From Ferrimonas balearica (GTDB taxonomy: Bacteria > Pseudomonadota > Gammaproteobacteria > Enterobacterales > Shewanellaceae), in assembly GCF_019802085.1 (NCBI RefSeq), contig NZ_JAHVHV010000001.1, positions 1,652,863 through 1,716,862 on the forward strand: a stretch of DNA of 64,000 nt, in the 5' to 3' direction. Under the pieces are notes generated by a model. It saw only the letters and a list, made by a program, of their open reading frames with translations, had not been told where the DNA came from and ran no database searches. Positions 34,663 to 43,483 of the stretch are shown piece after piece (position 1 is the stretch's first letter; the number at the start of each line of letters is the position of its first letter). A program made the translations under genes and the position numbers.

Positions 34663-35682
34663 TCATTCAAAGGGCTGATCCGGCCCCACGGGCACCACGG
34701 TCAGCAGGGCCCGTTGGCCATTGGCCACCCGGGCGTTGGGGAAGACGATCGCCTCTTCGGCCGCTGCCACCCGGTGTTGCCGCTCGGCGTCAGTGGCCAG
34801 CAGGTGGCCCCGGGGGAAGGGGGTGAAGTTGGCGGCGTCATCGGCAAAGGTGAAGGCAAAGGCCTCGCTGTGCTTGTCGATCACTTGGGCGACGTCGAAC
34901 ACGGTGATGTCGGCCCGGTCCACCGTCTCCAGCGCCAGGGACTCGTCCGCCAGCAATCGGCCCAGCTGGGTTTCCAGCGCGGCCAGACGGCTCAGATCGT
35001 TCTGACCAAAGGGGCGCACCTTGCCCAGCTCCACGGTGAAAGCGTCGGCTCCGAACTCGTTGGAGGAGAAGTAGCTGAAGGTGGTGGTGGGGTTGTGAGA
35101 GAGCAAGATGGTGTCCACCTCGCAGCTGGCCAAAAACTCGATCTGCTGCCAGCGCCAGGGGCGGCCGTGGCGGAAGGGATAGATGGCGAACTTCTCCCGC
35201 TTGGAGTCGCGAATGGCGGTGTGCAGATCGTAGTGGAAACGGGAGCGCCCCTCGCCACCTTGCTCGAAGAAGCGACGCACCTCCCCCTCGAGCAGGGCCG
35301 CGCGTTGGTGCTCGGCGGTGTTGCCCTGGCGGTGGGCGCCGCTGAACAACCGGTTGAGGTTCACCTCCAGCTCACGCTGGCCAGCCACCATGGCCATCGG
35401 ATTGCCCAGCAGCACCAAAAGGCGACTGCGCAGGGGGCGCTGGCCGGTGAGCAGGTCCTGCACCAGGCGGTTGAGGATCTCGATAGGCGCGGTCTCATTG
35501 CCGTGCACCCCGGCGGAGAGCACCACATCCTGGGCGGTGGGCCCAGCAGGCTCAAGCCAGAGCACCCCGGTGTGGGGCAGGGAGACCCGGGTGCCATCGG
35601 CCAGGGTAAAGGCTTCGCTCTGGGGCAGGGTTTCGGGGTGGGCCAGGGTATGGGCAAGCAGATCCGAGTTGCGTTGTAACAC
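34663..35682 (-). CDS. astE: Succinylglutamate desuccinylase
   Basis: A 339-residue zinc carboxypeptidase-like enzyme. It releases succinate from N-succinylglutamate in the last step of the AST arginine degradation pathway. The zinc ligands lie in LSAGVHGNETAPIEIL (His and Glu) and HYDLHTAIRDSK (His). The start is a GTG with GGAGGA six bases ahead. Other ast genes are not adjacent. Confidence 0.9.
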   Translation of the reverse strand: MLQRNSDLLAHTLAHPETLPQSEAFTLADGTRVSLPHTGVLWLEPAGPTAQDVVLSAGVHGNETAPIEILNRLVQDLLTGQRPLRSRLLVLLGNPMAMVAGQRELEVNLNRLFSGAHRQGNTAEHQRAALLEGEVRRFFEQGGEGRSRFHYDLHTAIRDSKREKFAIYPFRHGRPWRWQQIEFLASCEVDTILLSHNPTTTFSYFSSNEFGADAFTVELGKVRPFGQNDLSRLAALETQLGRLLADESLALETVDRADITVFDVAQVIDKHSEAFAFTFADDAANFTPFPRGHLLATDAERQHRVAAAEEAIVFPNARVANGQRALLTVVPVGPDQPFE

Positions 35683-35858
35683 CTAATTCCTCCGTGGGGG
35701 GCGCGGTTTTGGGCGCCATTGTAACAGGGGCATTACGATGCGCCATCATCGCACCTACAAGGGGGTTGGCAGCGACATGGTTTCGCGCTACATTAATGGA
35801 CGTTTAGCCGTCCAAACATCCAGAGCTCGGGACGGTAATCAGAGGAAGGAGAGAGAAG

Positions 35859-36341
35859 ATGCGTCAAGCCACCCTGGGTGCCGGCTGTTTTTGGGGCGTT
35901 GAACACTTTTTACGTCAGATCCCCGGTGTGGAGACCGTGGTCTGTGGGTACATGGGGGGCCATGTGGACCACCCCACCTACCCCCAGGTTAAGGCGGGCA
36001 CCACGGGCCACGCCGAAGTGGTGCAGATCGAATTCGATGAGCAACGGGTCAGCCTGGAGGCCATCCTCGAGTTCTTCTGGCAGCACCACAACCCCACCAC
36101 AGTGAACCGCCAGGGCGAAGACGTGGGCAGCCAGTACCGCTCGGTGATTTTCTTCCACGACAACGAGCAGCGCCTGGTGGCCGAGGCCTCCAAGTCCCGC
36201 CAGCAGCGGGAGGGGTTTTGGCAGGACAAGACCATCGTGACGGAGATTGTGCCGGCCTCCACTTTTTGGCCAGCCGAGGCGTACCACCAGAACTACCTGG
36301 CCCGCAACGAACTGCCCAGCTGCCACCTGCCCCTGTACTGA
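35859..36341 (+). CDS. msrA: Peptide methionine (S)-S-oxide reductase
   Basis: A 160-residue MsrA with catalytic cysteine in GAGCFWGVEHF near residue 10. Further conserved parts are GYMGGHVDHPTYPQVKAGTT, HAEVVQIEFD and FWQHHNPTTVNRQGEDVGSQ. It repairs oxidised methionine using thioredoxin. An AGGAAGGAGAG ribosome site precedes the ATG. The E. coli type is longer (about 212); this is the short form. Its stop is only six bases from the end of the convergent sulfotransferase gene. Confidence 0.93.
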   Translation: MRQATLGAGCFWGVEHFLRQIPGVETVVCGYMGGHVDHPTYPQVKAGTTGHAEVVQIEFDEQRVSLEAILEFFWQHHNPTTVNRQGEDVGSQYRSVIFFHDNEQRLVAEASKSRQQREGFWQDKTIVTEIVPASTFWPAEAYHQNYLARNELPSCHLPLY

Positions 36342-36347
36342 GCCCCA

Positions 36348-37403
36348 TCAGGGGGTGAGCAGGCAGCGTGCCTCAAGCGCCTGGTAAAGTGCGCTCGCCT
36401 CCTCAATCCAGGCCTTGGGCAGCACCTGCCCTTCATACCTCGACGTCGGTGGCGGACGCAGTTGGGCCGCCGCCAATCGATGCCACTGTGAGCTGGCTGT
36501 CAGTCCCAGAGTGTCGGTGAGTCGAGCGAGCCCCGCTTCCCCCGCCCCACACAGGCCTTCGTAGTGCAAAAACGCCGTCTGTGGCTGGGCTGCCAGATGG
36601 CGATAGGCCGCCAGCCAGTACGCCAGCCAATAGGCCAGGCTGTCTGGACCAAGCCCCTGACTCATTTCGATAAAGCCGGGGAAGGCCACGGGGCGGTGCA
36701 GGTGGCCAAACTCGAAATGGCCGATGTAGGCCATGTAATCCCGGTTGAAGCGGTCAGCGTCGTGCAGGGTGAGAAATCGCTGATGCTGACGTTGCATGGA
36801 GATGGCGTGCTCCAGGGGGTGACGAAACGGCACCACCACCCGGGCATCGGGAAACTCCCGGCGGATCGCCGCCAGGCGCGCCACATTGGCGTTGTTCTTA
36901 CTCAGGTACCGCCGTCCCTGGCGCAGCCAGAGCAGCTTTCGGATCTGGTCGGTCAACCCGGAATCGGCTGCATCCCTGCCCTCCTCCCACAGCAGGATGC
37001 GATCGTCTTGGTAATGGTCGGGAAAGGCCTGGCGCCAGATCACCTCTTCGAACGCCTCCAGACTGTCAAAGCCGATGGCGACGCCGTCACCGTGCATCCG
37101 CTCCTGCTTGGTCTCGGGGCGGATAAACCAGCGGGAAGCCCGGTGCCAGATCACCGGTGACTGGACGAACGGCATGTCCCGGTAGCTGTAGCTGACGGTA
37201 TCCGGGTGGCGCCCCAGCAGCTCCAGCACCAAGGTGGTGCCCGCCCTGGGCAGCGCGGCGATAAAGATGGGCTGGGTCACGCGCTGGTTTTGCCAGCGGG
37301 AGCCATAGAGCGAGGACTCCAGCTCCTTCAGGGTGTCGGACAGCATCGGCAGGGAGAACACCATCCGGTGCATCCAGCGCTCCACCATGGAGTAGTTGCT
37401 CAT
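36348..37403 (-). CDS. PAPS-dependent sulfotransferase family protein
   Basis: A 351-residue protein with the 5'-phosphosulfate-binding loop PIFIAALPRAGTTLVLELLG near residue 45. The 3'-phosphate region RVVVPFRHPLEHAISMQRQH lies near residue 185. These are the two PAPS-binding signatures of the sulfotransferase 1/3 families. It would add sulfate to a sugar or lipid acceptor; the acceptor cannot be told. Translation starts at an ATGA overlap with the upstream membrane gene. Last gene of a six-gene operon. Confidence 0.78.
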   Translation of the reverse strand: MSNYSMVERWMHRMVFSLPMLSDTLKELESSLYGSRWQNQRVTQPIFIAALPRAGTTLVLELLGRHPDTVSYSYRDMPFVQSPVIWHRASRWFIRPETKQERMHGDGVAIGFDSLEAFEEVIWRQAFPDHYQDDRILLWEEGRDAADSGLTDQIRKLLWLRQGRRYLSKNNANVARLAAIRREFPDARVVVPFRHPLEHAISMQRQHQRFLTLHDADRFNRDYMAYIGHFEFGHLHRPVAFPGFIEMSQGLGPDSLAYWLAYWLAAYRHLAAQPQTAFLHYEGLCGAGEAGLARLTDTLGLTASSQWHRLAAAQLRPPPTSRYEGQVLPKAWIEEASALYQALEARCLLTP

Positions 37404-37798
37404 GGGCGCACCGGCTGCGTTCGTCGCCGCCCCAGCCACCAGGCCAGGCCAATGACCCCCACCAGAGTGGCCAGCAGCACATCCAGGCGCAGCGAAAAGT
37501 CGTAAAACGCCGGGTAACTGACCAGGCCCAGGGTCTCGGCCAACAGCAGGGGCAGCAGCGCAGCGGCCAGGCAGAGCAGCAGTTTGCCCCCCATCACCGC
37601 CCCATCCCGCAACAGCCGCAAGGCGCTTTGCCGGGCGAGGTGCTCTTTGCGCTCATCGCTCAGACTCTTGTCCATCAACCCCAGGCTGGCCTGGCGGGTG
37701 ACGTGGATGACGCCTCTTACCTGAGCCACCGCCCGAGTCTTTACGAACGCCCAGGAGAAGGCCCCCAGCACCAGGAGGTAGCAGACAAGCAGAGTCAT
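37400..37798 (-). CDS. Hypothetical membrane protein of the sulfo operon
   Basis: A 132-residue protein with one N-terminal hydrophobic segment and two further ones after residue 70 (GGKLLLCLAAALLPLLLAET, LLATLVGVIGLAWWLG), separated by a charged cytoplasmic helix. No family recognised. Both ends overlap neighbouring genes by ATGA, so expression is coupled to the sulfotransferase. Confidence 0.7.
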   Translation of the reverse strand: MTLLVCYLLVLGAFSWAFVKTRAVAQVRGVIHVTRQASLGLMDKSLSDERKEHLARQSALRLLRDGAVMGGKLLLCLAAALLPLLLAETLGLVSYPAFYDFSLRLDVLLATLVGVIGLAWWLGRRRTQPVRP

Positions 37799-38052
37799 TG
37801 TTGCTCCGGCTCGTCGCTCGCCTGGGACTCAGCCACCGGTGCCTCCTGCGCGGCCACCGGCTTTTGTCGCGCCCGGGCCATCAGGCGCTTGACCGGGTAC
37901 CAGATGAACCCGAACAGCAACAGCACGATGGCGACAAGAAAGGCGACCACGGTGCCCAGGGCGGACAGGCCGGTGCCCGGGCCGACGTAGGCCGCGGCGG
38001 TCATGGGCAGGAGGCTGGCGGCCCCCAGCAAGAGGTGAAGATGACGCTTCAT
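37795..38052 (-). CDS. Small exported/membrane protein with YVGPG motif
   Basis: An 85-residue protein. The signal-like N terminus ends in TAAAYVGPGTGLS, followed by a membrane helix (TVVAFLVAIVLLLFGFIWYP) and a charged tail. The AYVGPG-GLS start after a cleavage-like AAA site is an unusual conserved-looking motif. It overlaps both neighbours by ATGA. Confidence 0.7.
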   Translation of the reverse strand: MKRHLHLLLGAASLLPMTAAAYVGPGTGLSALGTVVAFLVAIVLLLFGFIWYPVKRLMARARQKPVAAQEAPVAESQASDEPEQQ

Positions 38053-39410
38053 AGCTTGTCTCCTCGTTCGGCGCGCTGACACGCAAGCGCATCGCGCTGG
38101 AAATAGTCGGGCTCCACCCGTTGGGCGATGGCGATCAGGGAGGCCAGCTCCTCGTCGAAGGCGGAGGTGTACTGCCACACGGTCTCCCCCTCGCCGGTCA
38201 CCTCGAACACCCGTCCGGCGCGGCTCTCGGTGATCAGGTAGTTGCCGTTGGCCAGAGGCTGCTGGTGGCCCAGGATGTCGGTGTAAAACGCCTGCTCGGC
38301 GGTTAAGGGGTAGAGGATCTGCACCTGGCCGCTTTGCGGGTCCAGCTCCATCAGGCTGCTGCCGGGCACCCGGTTGAACGCCAGATCAGTCAGGCCGTTG
38401 TTGAACACCAGGATGTTGCCGTTGGGGCGGATGTCAGGGTCGTGTTGGAAGATCCAGGGGCCGATGTAGTGCCACTTGAGCGCGCCACTGTGCTGGTCCA
38501 TCACCGCCAGCATGTGCATCTGGCGCAAAGAGACCAGCAGATCACCGGCCTCCACCTGGTCCAGCTTGGCCGCCAGGGCGGGGGTCACGATCTCCACGTC
38601 GTTGACGTGGGTGACGTCCCCCCGGCGCCACTTCAGGGCGTTGAGCACCGCCGACTCCATGCCCGCGTCGTAAAGGGCCTGAAGCACCGACAGCTCCCGC
38701 ACCACCGCGCCCTGCCCATCCACCAACAAAAGCAGGTTTTCATAGGAGTGCCCGACAAAATCCTTCTTAAACGCTTCCGCTTTCAACTCTTCTCGCGACA
38801 CCCCCCCAAACAAGAGGTGTTCAGGGATGGCGTCTATCTCGCGATGCGCCGGGATCCAAAAGTCGCCGCTCGATGTCTGGGTCACCGAATGGTGGGTCAT
38901 GCGGTCGACCGTCCACACCACCTGGGAGCACGCATTGAGCTTGACGGTACCTTTATCGCTCACATTGACGACAAGCGAGCCATCGGACAGCACGACAAAG
39001 CCCTGAGTGTGGTAGTTCTTGGGCGTCTTCGGTTTGAGCACTTCATCCAGGTGCTGGGCTTCGGGCCAGATGGCGAAGTAGTCGATCTCCCAGCGATGCA
39101 GCTCGTTGCCCGCCATGTTCACCGCCCGGATCTGGGTGCCGCCGGGCAGGGTGCCCTGGAGCAAGGTCACGCCGGGCCAGGCCTTCTCGCTCTGGTGCTC
39201 GGTGACCCCTTCCCCCGGGTAACGGATGGGCCCGAGCAGCGCCGGCCGGGGCGAGACGTAGGTGTTGTAGAGTCCCTTGGTCTGCTGCCAGCCGTGGGCC
39301 AGGAACTTGAACGGCTGCCACTGGGCGGCCCCAAACCAGCCCCCCAGCAGAAACAGGGCCACCGCCAACACCAGGCGAAATACCGACTCCGATGGGGACG
39401 CCTTTGCCAT
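38049..39410 (-). CDS. Arylsulfotransferase (ASST)-like protein
   Basis: A 453-residue protein with an N-terminal membrane anchor (residues ~10-30) and a large extracytoplasmic part with the repeated hydrophobic strands of a beta-propeller. Stretches HHSVTQTSSGDFWIPAHR, THVNDVEIV and FQHDPDIRPNGNILVFNNG match the Arylsulfotransferase families, where a histidine carries sulfate between phenolic donors and acceptors. The histidines make it a candidate enzyme, but the overall match is distant. Three bases separate it from the upstream gene. Confidence 0.7.
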   Translation of the reverse strand: MAKASPSESVFRLVLAVALFLLGGWFGAAQWQPFKFLAHGWQQTKGLYNTYVSPRPALLGPIRYPGEGVTEHQSEKAWPGVTLLQGTLPGGTQIRAVNMAGNELHRWEIDYFAIWPEAQHLDEVLKPKTPKNYHTQGFVVLSDGSLVVNVSDKGTVKLNACSQVVWTVDRMTHHSVTQTSSGDFWIPAHREIDAIPEHLLFGGVSREELKAEAFKKDFVGHSYENLLLLVDGQGAVVRELSVLQALYDAGMESAVLNALKWRRGDVTHVNDVEIVTPALAAKLDQVEAGDLLVSLRQMHMLAVMDQHSGALKWHYIGPWIFQHDPDIRPNGNILVFNNGLTDLAFNRVPGSSLMELDPQSGQVQILYPLTAEQAFYTDILGHQQPLANGNYLITESRAGRVFEVTGEGETVWQYTSAFDEELASLIAIAQRVEPDYFQRDALACQRAERGDKL

Positions 39411-39413
39411 GGA

Positions 39414-41453
39414 TTAGTCCTCTGCCTGTTCGCCGCCGGCGGTGGCCAGCGACGTCTCGGTTGGGCACAGCGGGCCGCGACGGTGCAGCTCCTCGCGGTA
39501 AAAGTTGCAGGCGGCCAGGCGCAGGCGCTCCGGCGTGCCGGACAGCGCCGTTGGGGCCGCGTCAGTGAGCTCGCCCGTGGCCAGCTCCACCAGTAGAAAG
39601 TCTTCCCGGCCGGGGTGGGAGACCAGTTGCCACCCCTCGGAGTAGGCCGCCAACTGCTTCTGGGCGATGAGCGCCACGTAGTTGTCCTGCTTGTACACCA
39701 CCCGACCGCTGGGCCGCACCTCGTAGCGGCCAGCCGCCTCCTCGAGCACCTGGTTGTGGTCGATGTGGCTTTGGGTCAGGGCGTGGGAGTACAGGGAGGA
39801 CTCCACAAACACCGTCCGCCGGTTCGGCACCTGGGCCGGACGCAAAGGCAACGCCACCCCCTCAAACCGGGCGTCGGGCTCCAGGCCCGCATCGCGCGAG
39901 AGCGCCGGGGCGATGTCCACCAGGGAAAAGGTGCCCTGAAGCGTGGCGGGCGCGTCCACCGGTTTGCCGTTTTGGAAGCGGGCGTAGCTCATCAGTACAT
40001 CGGACTGGGGCTGGGTCAGCACGCTGGTGCCGTGGCCGCGCAGCCCCTTGGCCAGTTCGTTCAGCGCCGGGTCCGAGCTGTGCAGCCCATCGGAGGGCAG
40101 CCCCAGCCCCTCTCCGTGGTCGGAAAACAGCACCACCAGGGCGTTGTCCAGGTACCCCTGGGCGCGCAGCCCGTCCATAAACTGGCCGAATTGACGATCC
40201 ATCAACCTGAGCATCTGCCGGTACATGTAGGACTGGTAGTTGCCCTGCCAGTCCTGGGGCTCCAGGGCCACGAACTCTTTCGAGGTAAAGGGCCAGTGAA
40301 GCAGACAGTAGTGCACCGAGAGCAGGTTGGGCTGGGTGGGCGAGAGCGCCTTGAGGGTGCTGTGATTGAAGGTAGTGGCGGAATAGGCCTTGCCGTAGGC
40401 CCGGTTGTTGTACAGGTAGGGCCACCAATGCCGGGCCCAGGCGAAGTTGAGCATCACATTGATGATGGGCAGATCGGCAAAACCGGTGATCAACGCATCC
40501 GCGGCCCCCACCTTGGGCCCCACCACCTGGGCAAAGCCGTAGTCGGTGTCGATGTTGTTAAAGCGCCGCTCGTCCATGGCGTAGACGCTGTGGTACCCGC
40601 GCTGGTTGAAGCGTTCAAGCAGCGGCAGCGGACGGGAAAACAGCTCCGGTGGTGCCAGGTTGAAGCGCACCCCGTGGCTTTTCGGGTACTGACCGGTGAG
40701 CAGGCTCATCCAGGCGACGTGAGTGCGCGCCATCGGGGTGTAACTGCGGTCGTAGCGCAGCGCCTTATCGAGAAAGCCGTTGATCCTGGGGGCCAGGGAG
40801 GGCTGCGCACCGCGGTAGGCCAACTGGTCGGGTCGCAGACCGTCGATGCCGATGATGATCACGTTGGGCTGAGCCTGGGGCGATTGTCCCGCCAGGGGGC
40901 GCATCGACAGCAGGGTGGCCCCGGCCAACAGGGTCAGCAGCACGCCGGCCCCAATGCGATGGCGGCGCCGGCCCAGGGCCGCCCCGATAAGGAAAAGCAC
41001 CAGCACCGACAGCCACAGCAGGGTCAACGGAAGCGTGTCGGTCAGCCCGGAGTGCCTTAAGTAGGCGGTCAGTGAGGTGGGGTACCAGCGGCTGTTAAGA
41101 GCCACGATGGCGGTCAGGTGGAGCACCAGGACAAAGAGGATGAATAGGGCACGAAACCCGCGATGGGCAGAGAGGCGCTGACCACTGAACCCGCTGACCA
41201 CCACCACGTAGGCCCAGATCAGGTGCACCACCAGCAGCGCGGCGAGGAAAAACAGCAAGTCGAGGACAAGGCCCCGGCTGACAAAATCGCCCAGCTCCAT
41301 CTGGGTGACCACCTCCGCCAGGGAGAGGGCCGAGACGCCGCGCAGCGCCCCGCCCAGCAGGTAGAACATGAAACTGGCGTACAGCAGGGCAAAAAGCACC
41401 CGGATATATAGATCCTTGCCCGGTGCAATCTCGGCCTGGCTAACCTCCGACAT
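39414..41453 (-). CDS. Membrane alkaline-phosphatase-superfamily protein (sulfatase fold, Thr nucleophile)
   Basis: A 679-residue protein with five N-terminal membrane helices (within residues 15-185) and a periplasmic sulfatase-fold domain. Metal ligands lie in IIIGIDGLRPD (201-208) and LFSDHGEGLG. The nucleophile position is Thr244 in MARTHVAWMSLLTG, where true sulfatases have Cys or Ser of C/S-x-P-x-R for formylglycine. The layout resembles LTA synthase and phosphoethanolamine transferases, so it may transfer or hydrolyse a phospho-group rather than sulfate. Its ATG lies 14 bases inside the preceding small gene. Confidence 0.82.
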   Translation of the reverse strand: MSEVSQAEIAPGKDLYIRVLFALLYASFMFYLLGGALRGVSALSLAEVVTQMELGDFVSRGLVLDLLFFLAALLVVHLIWAYVVVVSGFSGQRLSAHRGFRALFILFVLVLHLTAIVALNSRWYPTSLTAYLRHSGLTDTLPLTLLWLSVLVLFLIGAALGRRRHRIGAGVLLTLLAGATLLSMRPLAGQSPQAQPNVIIIGIDGLRPDQLAYRGAQPSLAPRINGFLDKALRYDRSYTPMARTHVAWMSLLTGQYPKSHGVRFNLAPPELFSRPLPLLERFNQRGYHSVYAMDERRFNNIDTDYGFAQVVGPKVGAADALITGFADLPIINVMLNFAWARHWWPYLYNNRAYGKAYSATTFNHSTLKALSPTQPNLLSVHYCLLHWPFTSKEFVALEPQDWQGNYQSYMYRQMLRLMDRQFGQFMDGLRAQGYLDNALVVLFSDHGEGLGLPSDGLHSSDPALNELAKGLRGHGTSVLTQPQSDVLMSYARFQNGKPVDAPATLQGTFSLVDIAPALSRDAGLEPDARFEGVALPLRPAQVPNRRTVFVESSLYSHALTQSHIDHNQVLEEAAGRYEVRPSGRVVYKQDNYVALIAQKQLAAYSEGWQLVSHPGREDFLLVELATGELTDAAPTALSGTPERLRLAACNFYREELHRRGPLCPTETSLATAGGEQAED

Positions 41454-41697
41454 TGGCCCCTCCCGGGTGCTCAAGATCAGCAGGCTCCCCCTGGATGTAA
41501 AACGCCGGCGTCTCGGCGGGAGCCTCTAAACCCACCGGCCAATCCCCCAGCAGGAGATAGCGCTCGGCCAGGCTGGAGTCCGGCTCCTCCACCCTCTGGA
41601 TCGCCTGGGCCGCCTGGAAGACCGCCCAAAGCGCGCTGCCGTGCCAACACAGCATCCCCGCCAATGCCAGCACCAGCAATCCTGTTATCAGCTTCAT
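41440..41697 (-). CDS. Small membrane-anchored protein, first gene of the sulfo operon
   Basis: An 85-residue protein with an N-terminal hydrophobic helix (LITGLLVLALAGMLCW) and a polar outer part rich in Glu and Pro. No family recognised. It overlaps the AP-superfamily gene by 14 bases. The ~140 bases before it hold no other gene. Confidence 0.65.
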   Translation of the reverse strand: MKLITGLLVLALAGMLCWHGSALWAVFQAAQAIQRVEEPDSSLAERYLLLGDWPVGLEAPAETPAFYIQGEPADLEHPGGANVGG

Positions 41698-41831
41698 GCC
41701 AACTCACCCATTGCCACACCAAGGTTTAGCCCCACATAACGGGCTAAGTGTAGACAACAATCTCCGCACCAGGCCGGAGTTGGCGATGTACATCAGTGAC
41801 CTGCATGGGGTATGCGGCCGGGGCCAAAAAC

Positions 41832-41856
41832 AAAAAAACCGGGCAGTGCCCGGTTT
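41832..41856 (-). terminator. rbgA terminator
   Basis: The hairpin AACCGGGCA/TGCCCGGTT followed by a long T-run on the minus strand, just after the GTPase gene. Confidence 0.88.
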
Positions 41857-41862
41857 GTGGTA

Positions 41863-42804
41863 TCAGCGTCGACGCTTGGCCCGTTTCTTGGCCCGGGCGT
41901 CCGCCTTGGCCTCCTTCTCCGCCTCGGCCTTCTCTCGGGCGATGGCCAGCTGGGCCTCTTCGACCTCTTTCATCTGGGGCGTCTCCAGGGTGATCCGCCC
42001 CAGGGTGCCGCTGCGCAGCTCGTTGATGAGGATGGTGCCGAACTTGGTGAAGTCCACGTGGCCTCCGGCGCGCACACAGCCACGCTGACGCCCCGCCTGC
42101 TCCATAAACTCCCAGTCGGTTTCCGGCAGCGTCTCCAGCTTGTAGCGGGCCTTAAGCAGCTCGGGATAGGTGCGCAGCAGGTATTCGCTGACGTAGCTGC
42201 CCACGTCCTCGTACACCACCACGGTGTCCCGCACCGCACCAGTAGCCGCCAGACGGTAGCCGTAGTGCTCGTTCTCCAGCTTGGGCCACAGCATCCCCGG
42301 GGTGTCGTAGAGCATGATCCCCTCCTCCAGCTTGATCCGCTGCTGGGCCCGGGTCACCGCCGGCTCGTTGCCGGTCTTGGCCACCACCCGCTTGGCCAGG
42401 GTGTTGATCAGGGTGGACTTGCCCACGTTGGGGATCCCCATGATCATCGCCTTGATCTGCTTGCCCGGCCCCACCTTGCTGGGCACCAGCTTCTGGCACA
42501 GCTCGGTGATCTTGTGCATCTGACCCACCTTGTCCTCCCCCAGGGCCAGGGTCTTCACCCCCCGCTCCTGCTCCAGGTAGGCCATCCAGGCCTGGGTCAG
42601 CTCAGGATCCGCCAGATCGGCCTTGTTGAGGATCTTGATCACCGGCTTGTCCCGGCGCAGCTTGGCCACCATGGGGTTTTCGCTGCTGTAGGGGATACGC
42701 GCATCGAGCACCTCGATGATCACGTCCATCTGGGGCATGACCTCTTTGATCTCGTTGCGGGCTTTGTTCATATGGCCGGGAAACCACTGGATCGACATCG
42801 GCAT
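41863..42804 (-). CDS. ylqF: Ribosome biogenesis GTPase YlqF/RbgA
   Basis: A 313-residue circularly permuted GTPase. Motif G4 NKADL comes first (residue ~60), then G1 GIPNVGKSTLIN and G3 DTPG. The start MSIQWFPGHMNKA is typical. RbgA helps late assembly of the large ribosomal subunit in other bacteria; many gammaproteobacteria, including E. coli, lack it. The C terminus is very basic (AKKRAKRRR), fitting rRNA binding. Confidence 0.9.
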   Translation of the reverse strand: MPMSIQWFPGHMNKARNEIKEVMPQMDVIIEVLDARIPYSSENPMVAKLRRDKPVIKILNKADLADPELTQAWMAYLEQERGVKTLALGEDKVGQMHKITELCQKLVPSKVGPGKQIKAMIMGIPNVGKSTLINTLAKRVVAKTGNEPAVTRAQQRIKLEEGIMLYDTPGMLWPKLENEHYGYRLAATGAVRDTVVVYEDVGSYVSEYLLRTYPELLKARYKLETLPETDWEFMEQAGRQRGCVRAGGHVDFTKFGTILINELRSGTLGRITLETPQMKEVEEAQLAIAREKAEAEKEAKADARAKKRAKRRR

Positions 42805-42877
42805 CTCTCATCTGTTGCGGTGGGCGAAGTGTACCCGCTCACCGGCCCGCCGTCATCGTTACCGGGGAGACGGTCGC

Positions 42878-42902
42878 AAAAACGGGGCCCTGGGGCCCCG
42901 TT
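42878..42902 (-). terminator. Peroxiredoxin gene terminator
   Basis: A 10-bp stem AACGGGGCCC/GGGCCCCGTT followed by T residues on the minus strand, 20 bases past the stop. Confidence 0.85.
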
Positions 42903-42922
42903 ACTGGGTCGAATGGAAACGC

Positions 42923-43399
42923 TTAGCTCGTCAGCTGGGCCAGCAGCGTCTCGGCATTGCTGACCTCGAACGCCTTGGGTGCCTCCACGTTGAGGTGGGT
43001 CACCACGTTGTCCTTCACCACCATGGCGTAGCGCTGGGCGCGCACGCCGCCGAAACCGCCGGTTTCCATGCTGAGCCCCAGGGCCTTGTGCACCGTCCCG
43101 TCGCCGTCGGCCAGCATGTCGATGGCCTCGGCGTTCTGACTGTCGCCCCAGGCCTTCATCACAAAGGCGTCGTTGACCGCCACGCAGGCGATGGCATCCA
43201 CCCCAGCGGCCTTGAGTTTGTCCGCCAGCACCACGTAGCCCGGCAGGTGGGCTTCACTGCAGGTGGGGGTAAAGGCCCCGGGCACCGCAAACATCAGCAC
43301 GGTGCGGCCTTCGAAGTAGCGGTTGTCCAGCGTTTGCATCCCCTGGCTGGTGAGCTGGGTCAGTTGCAGGGCGGGCAGGGTATCGCCAACGGCAATCAT
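42923..43399 (-). CDS. Peroxiredoxin, Prx5 type
   Basis: A 158-residue thiol peroxidase with the peroxidatic Cys in VPGAFTPTCSEAHLPGYV near residue 49. A possible second cysteine lies in AIACVAVND, and GGFGGVRAQRYAMVV is conserved. Bacterial members reduce H2O2 and organic peroxides with glutathione or glutaredoxin; no glutaredoxin domain is fused here. The start at 43399 has GAGGAT upstream. Confidence 0.9.
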   Translation of the reverse strand: MIAVGDTLPALQLTQLTSQGMQTLDNRYFEGRTVLMFAVPGAFTPTCSEAHLPGYVVLADKLKAAGVDAIACVAVNDAFVMKAWGDSQNAEAIDMLADGDGTVHKALGLSMETGGFGGVRAQRYAMVVKDNVVTHLNVEAPKAFEVSNAETLLAQLTS

Positions 43400-43483
43400 G
43401 AGGCTATCCTCGTCATTTGGGTGGACCCTAAGCGTACGCCGGATCCCGTCCAACAAACACCGAGAGTTGGTGTGGGATTGGGC

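Noticed and set aside
39414..41453. Calling the protein a classical sulfatase
   Set aside because: No C/S-x-P-x-R motif; Thr stands at the nucleophile position.
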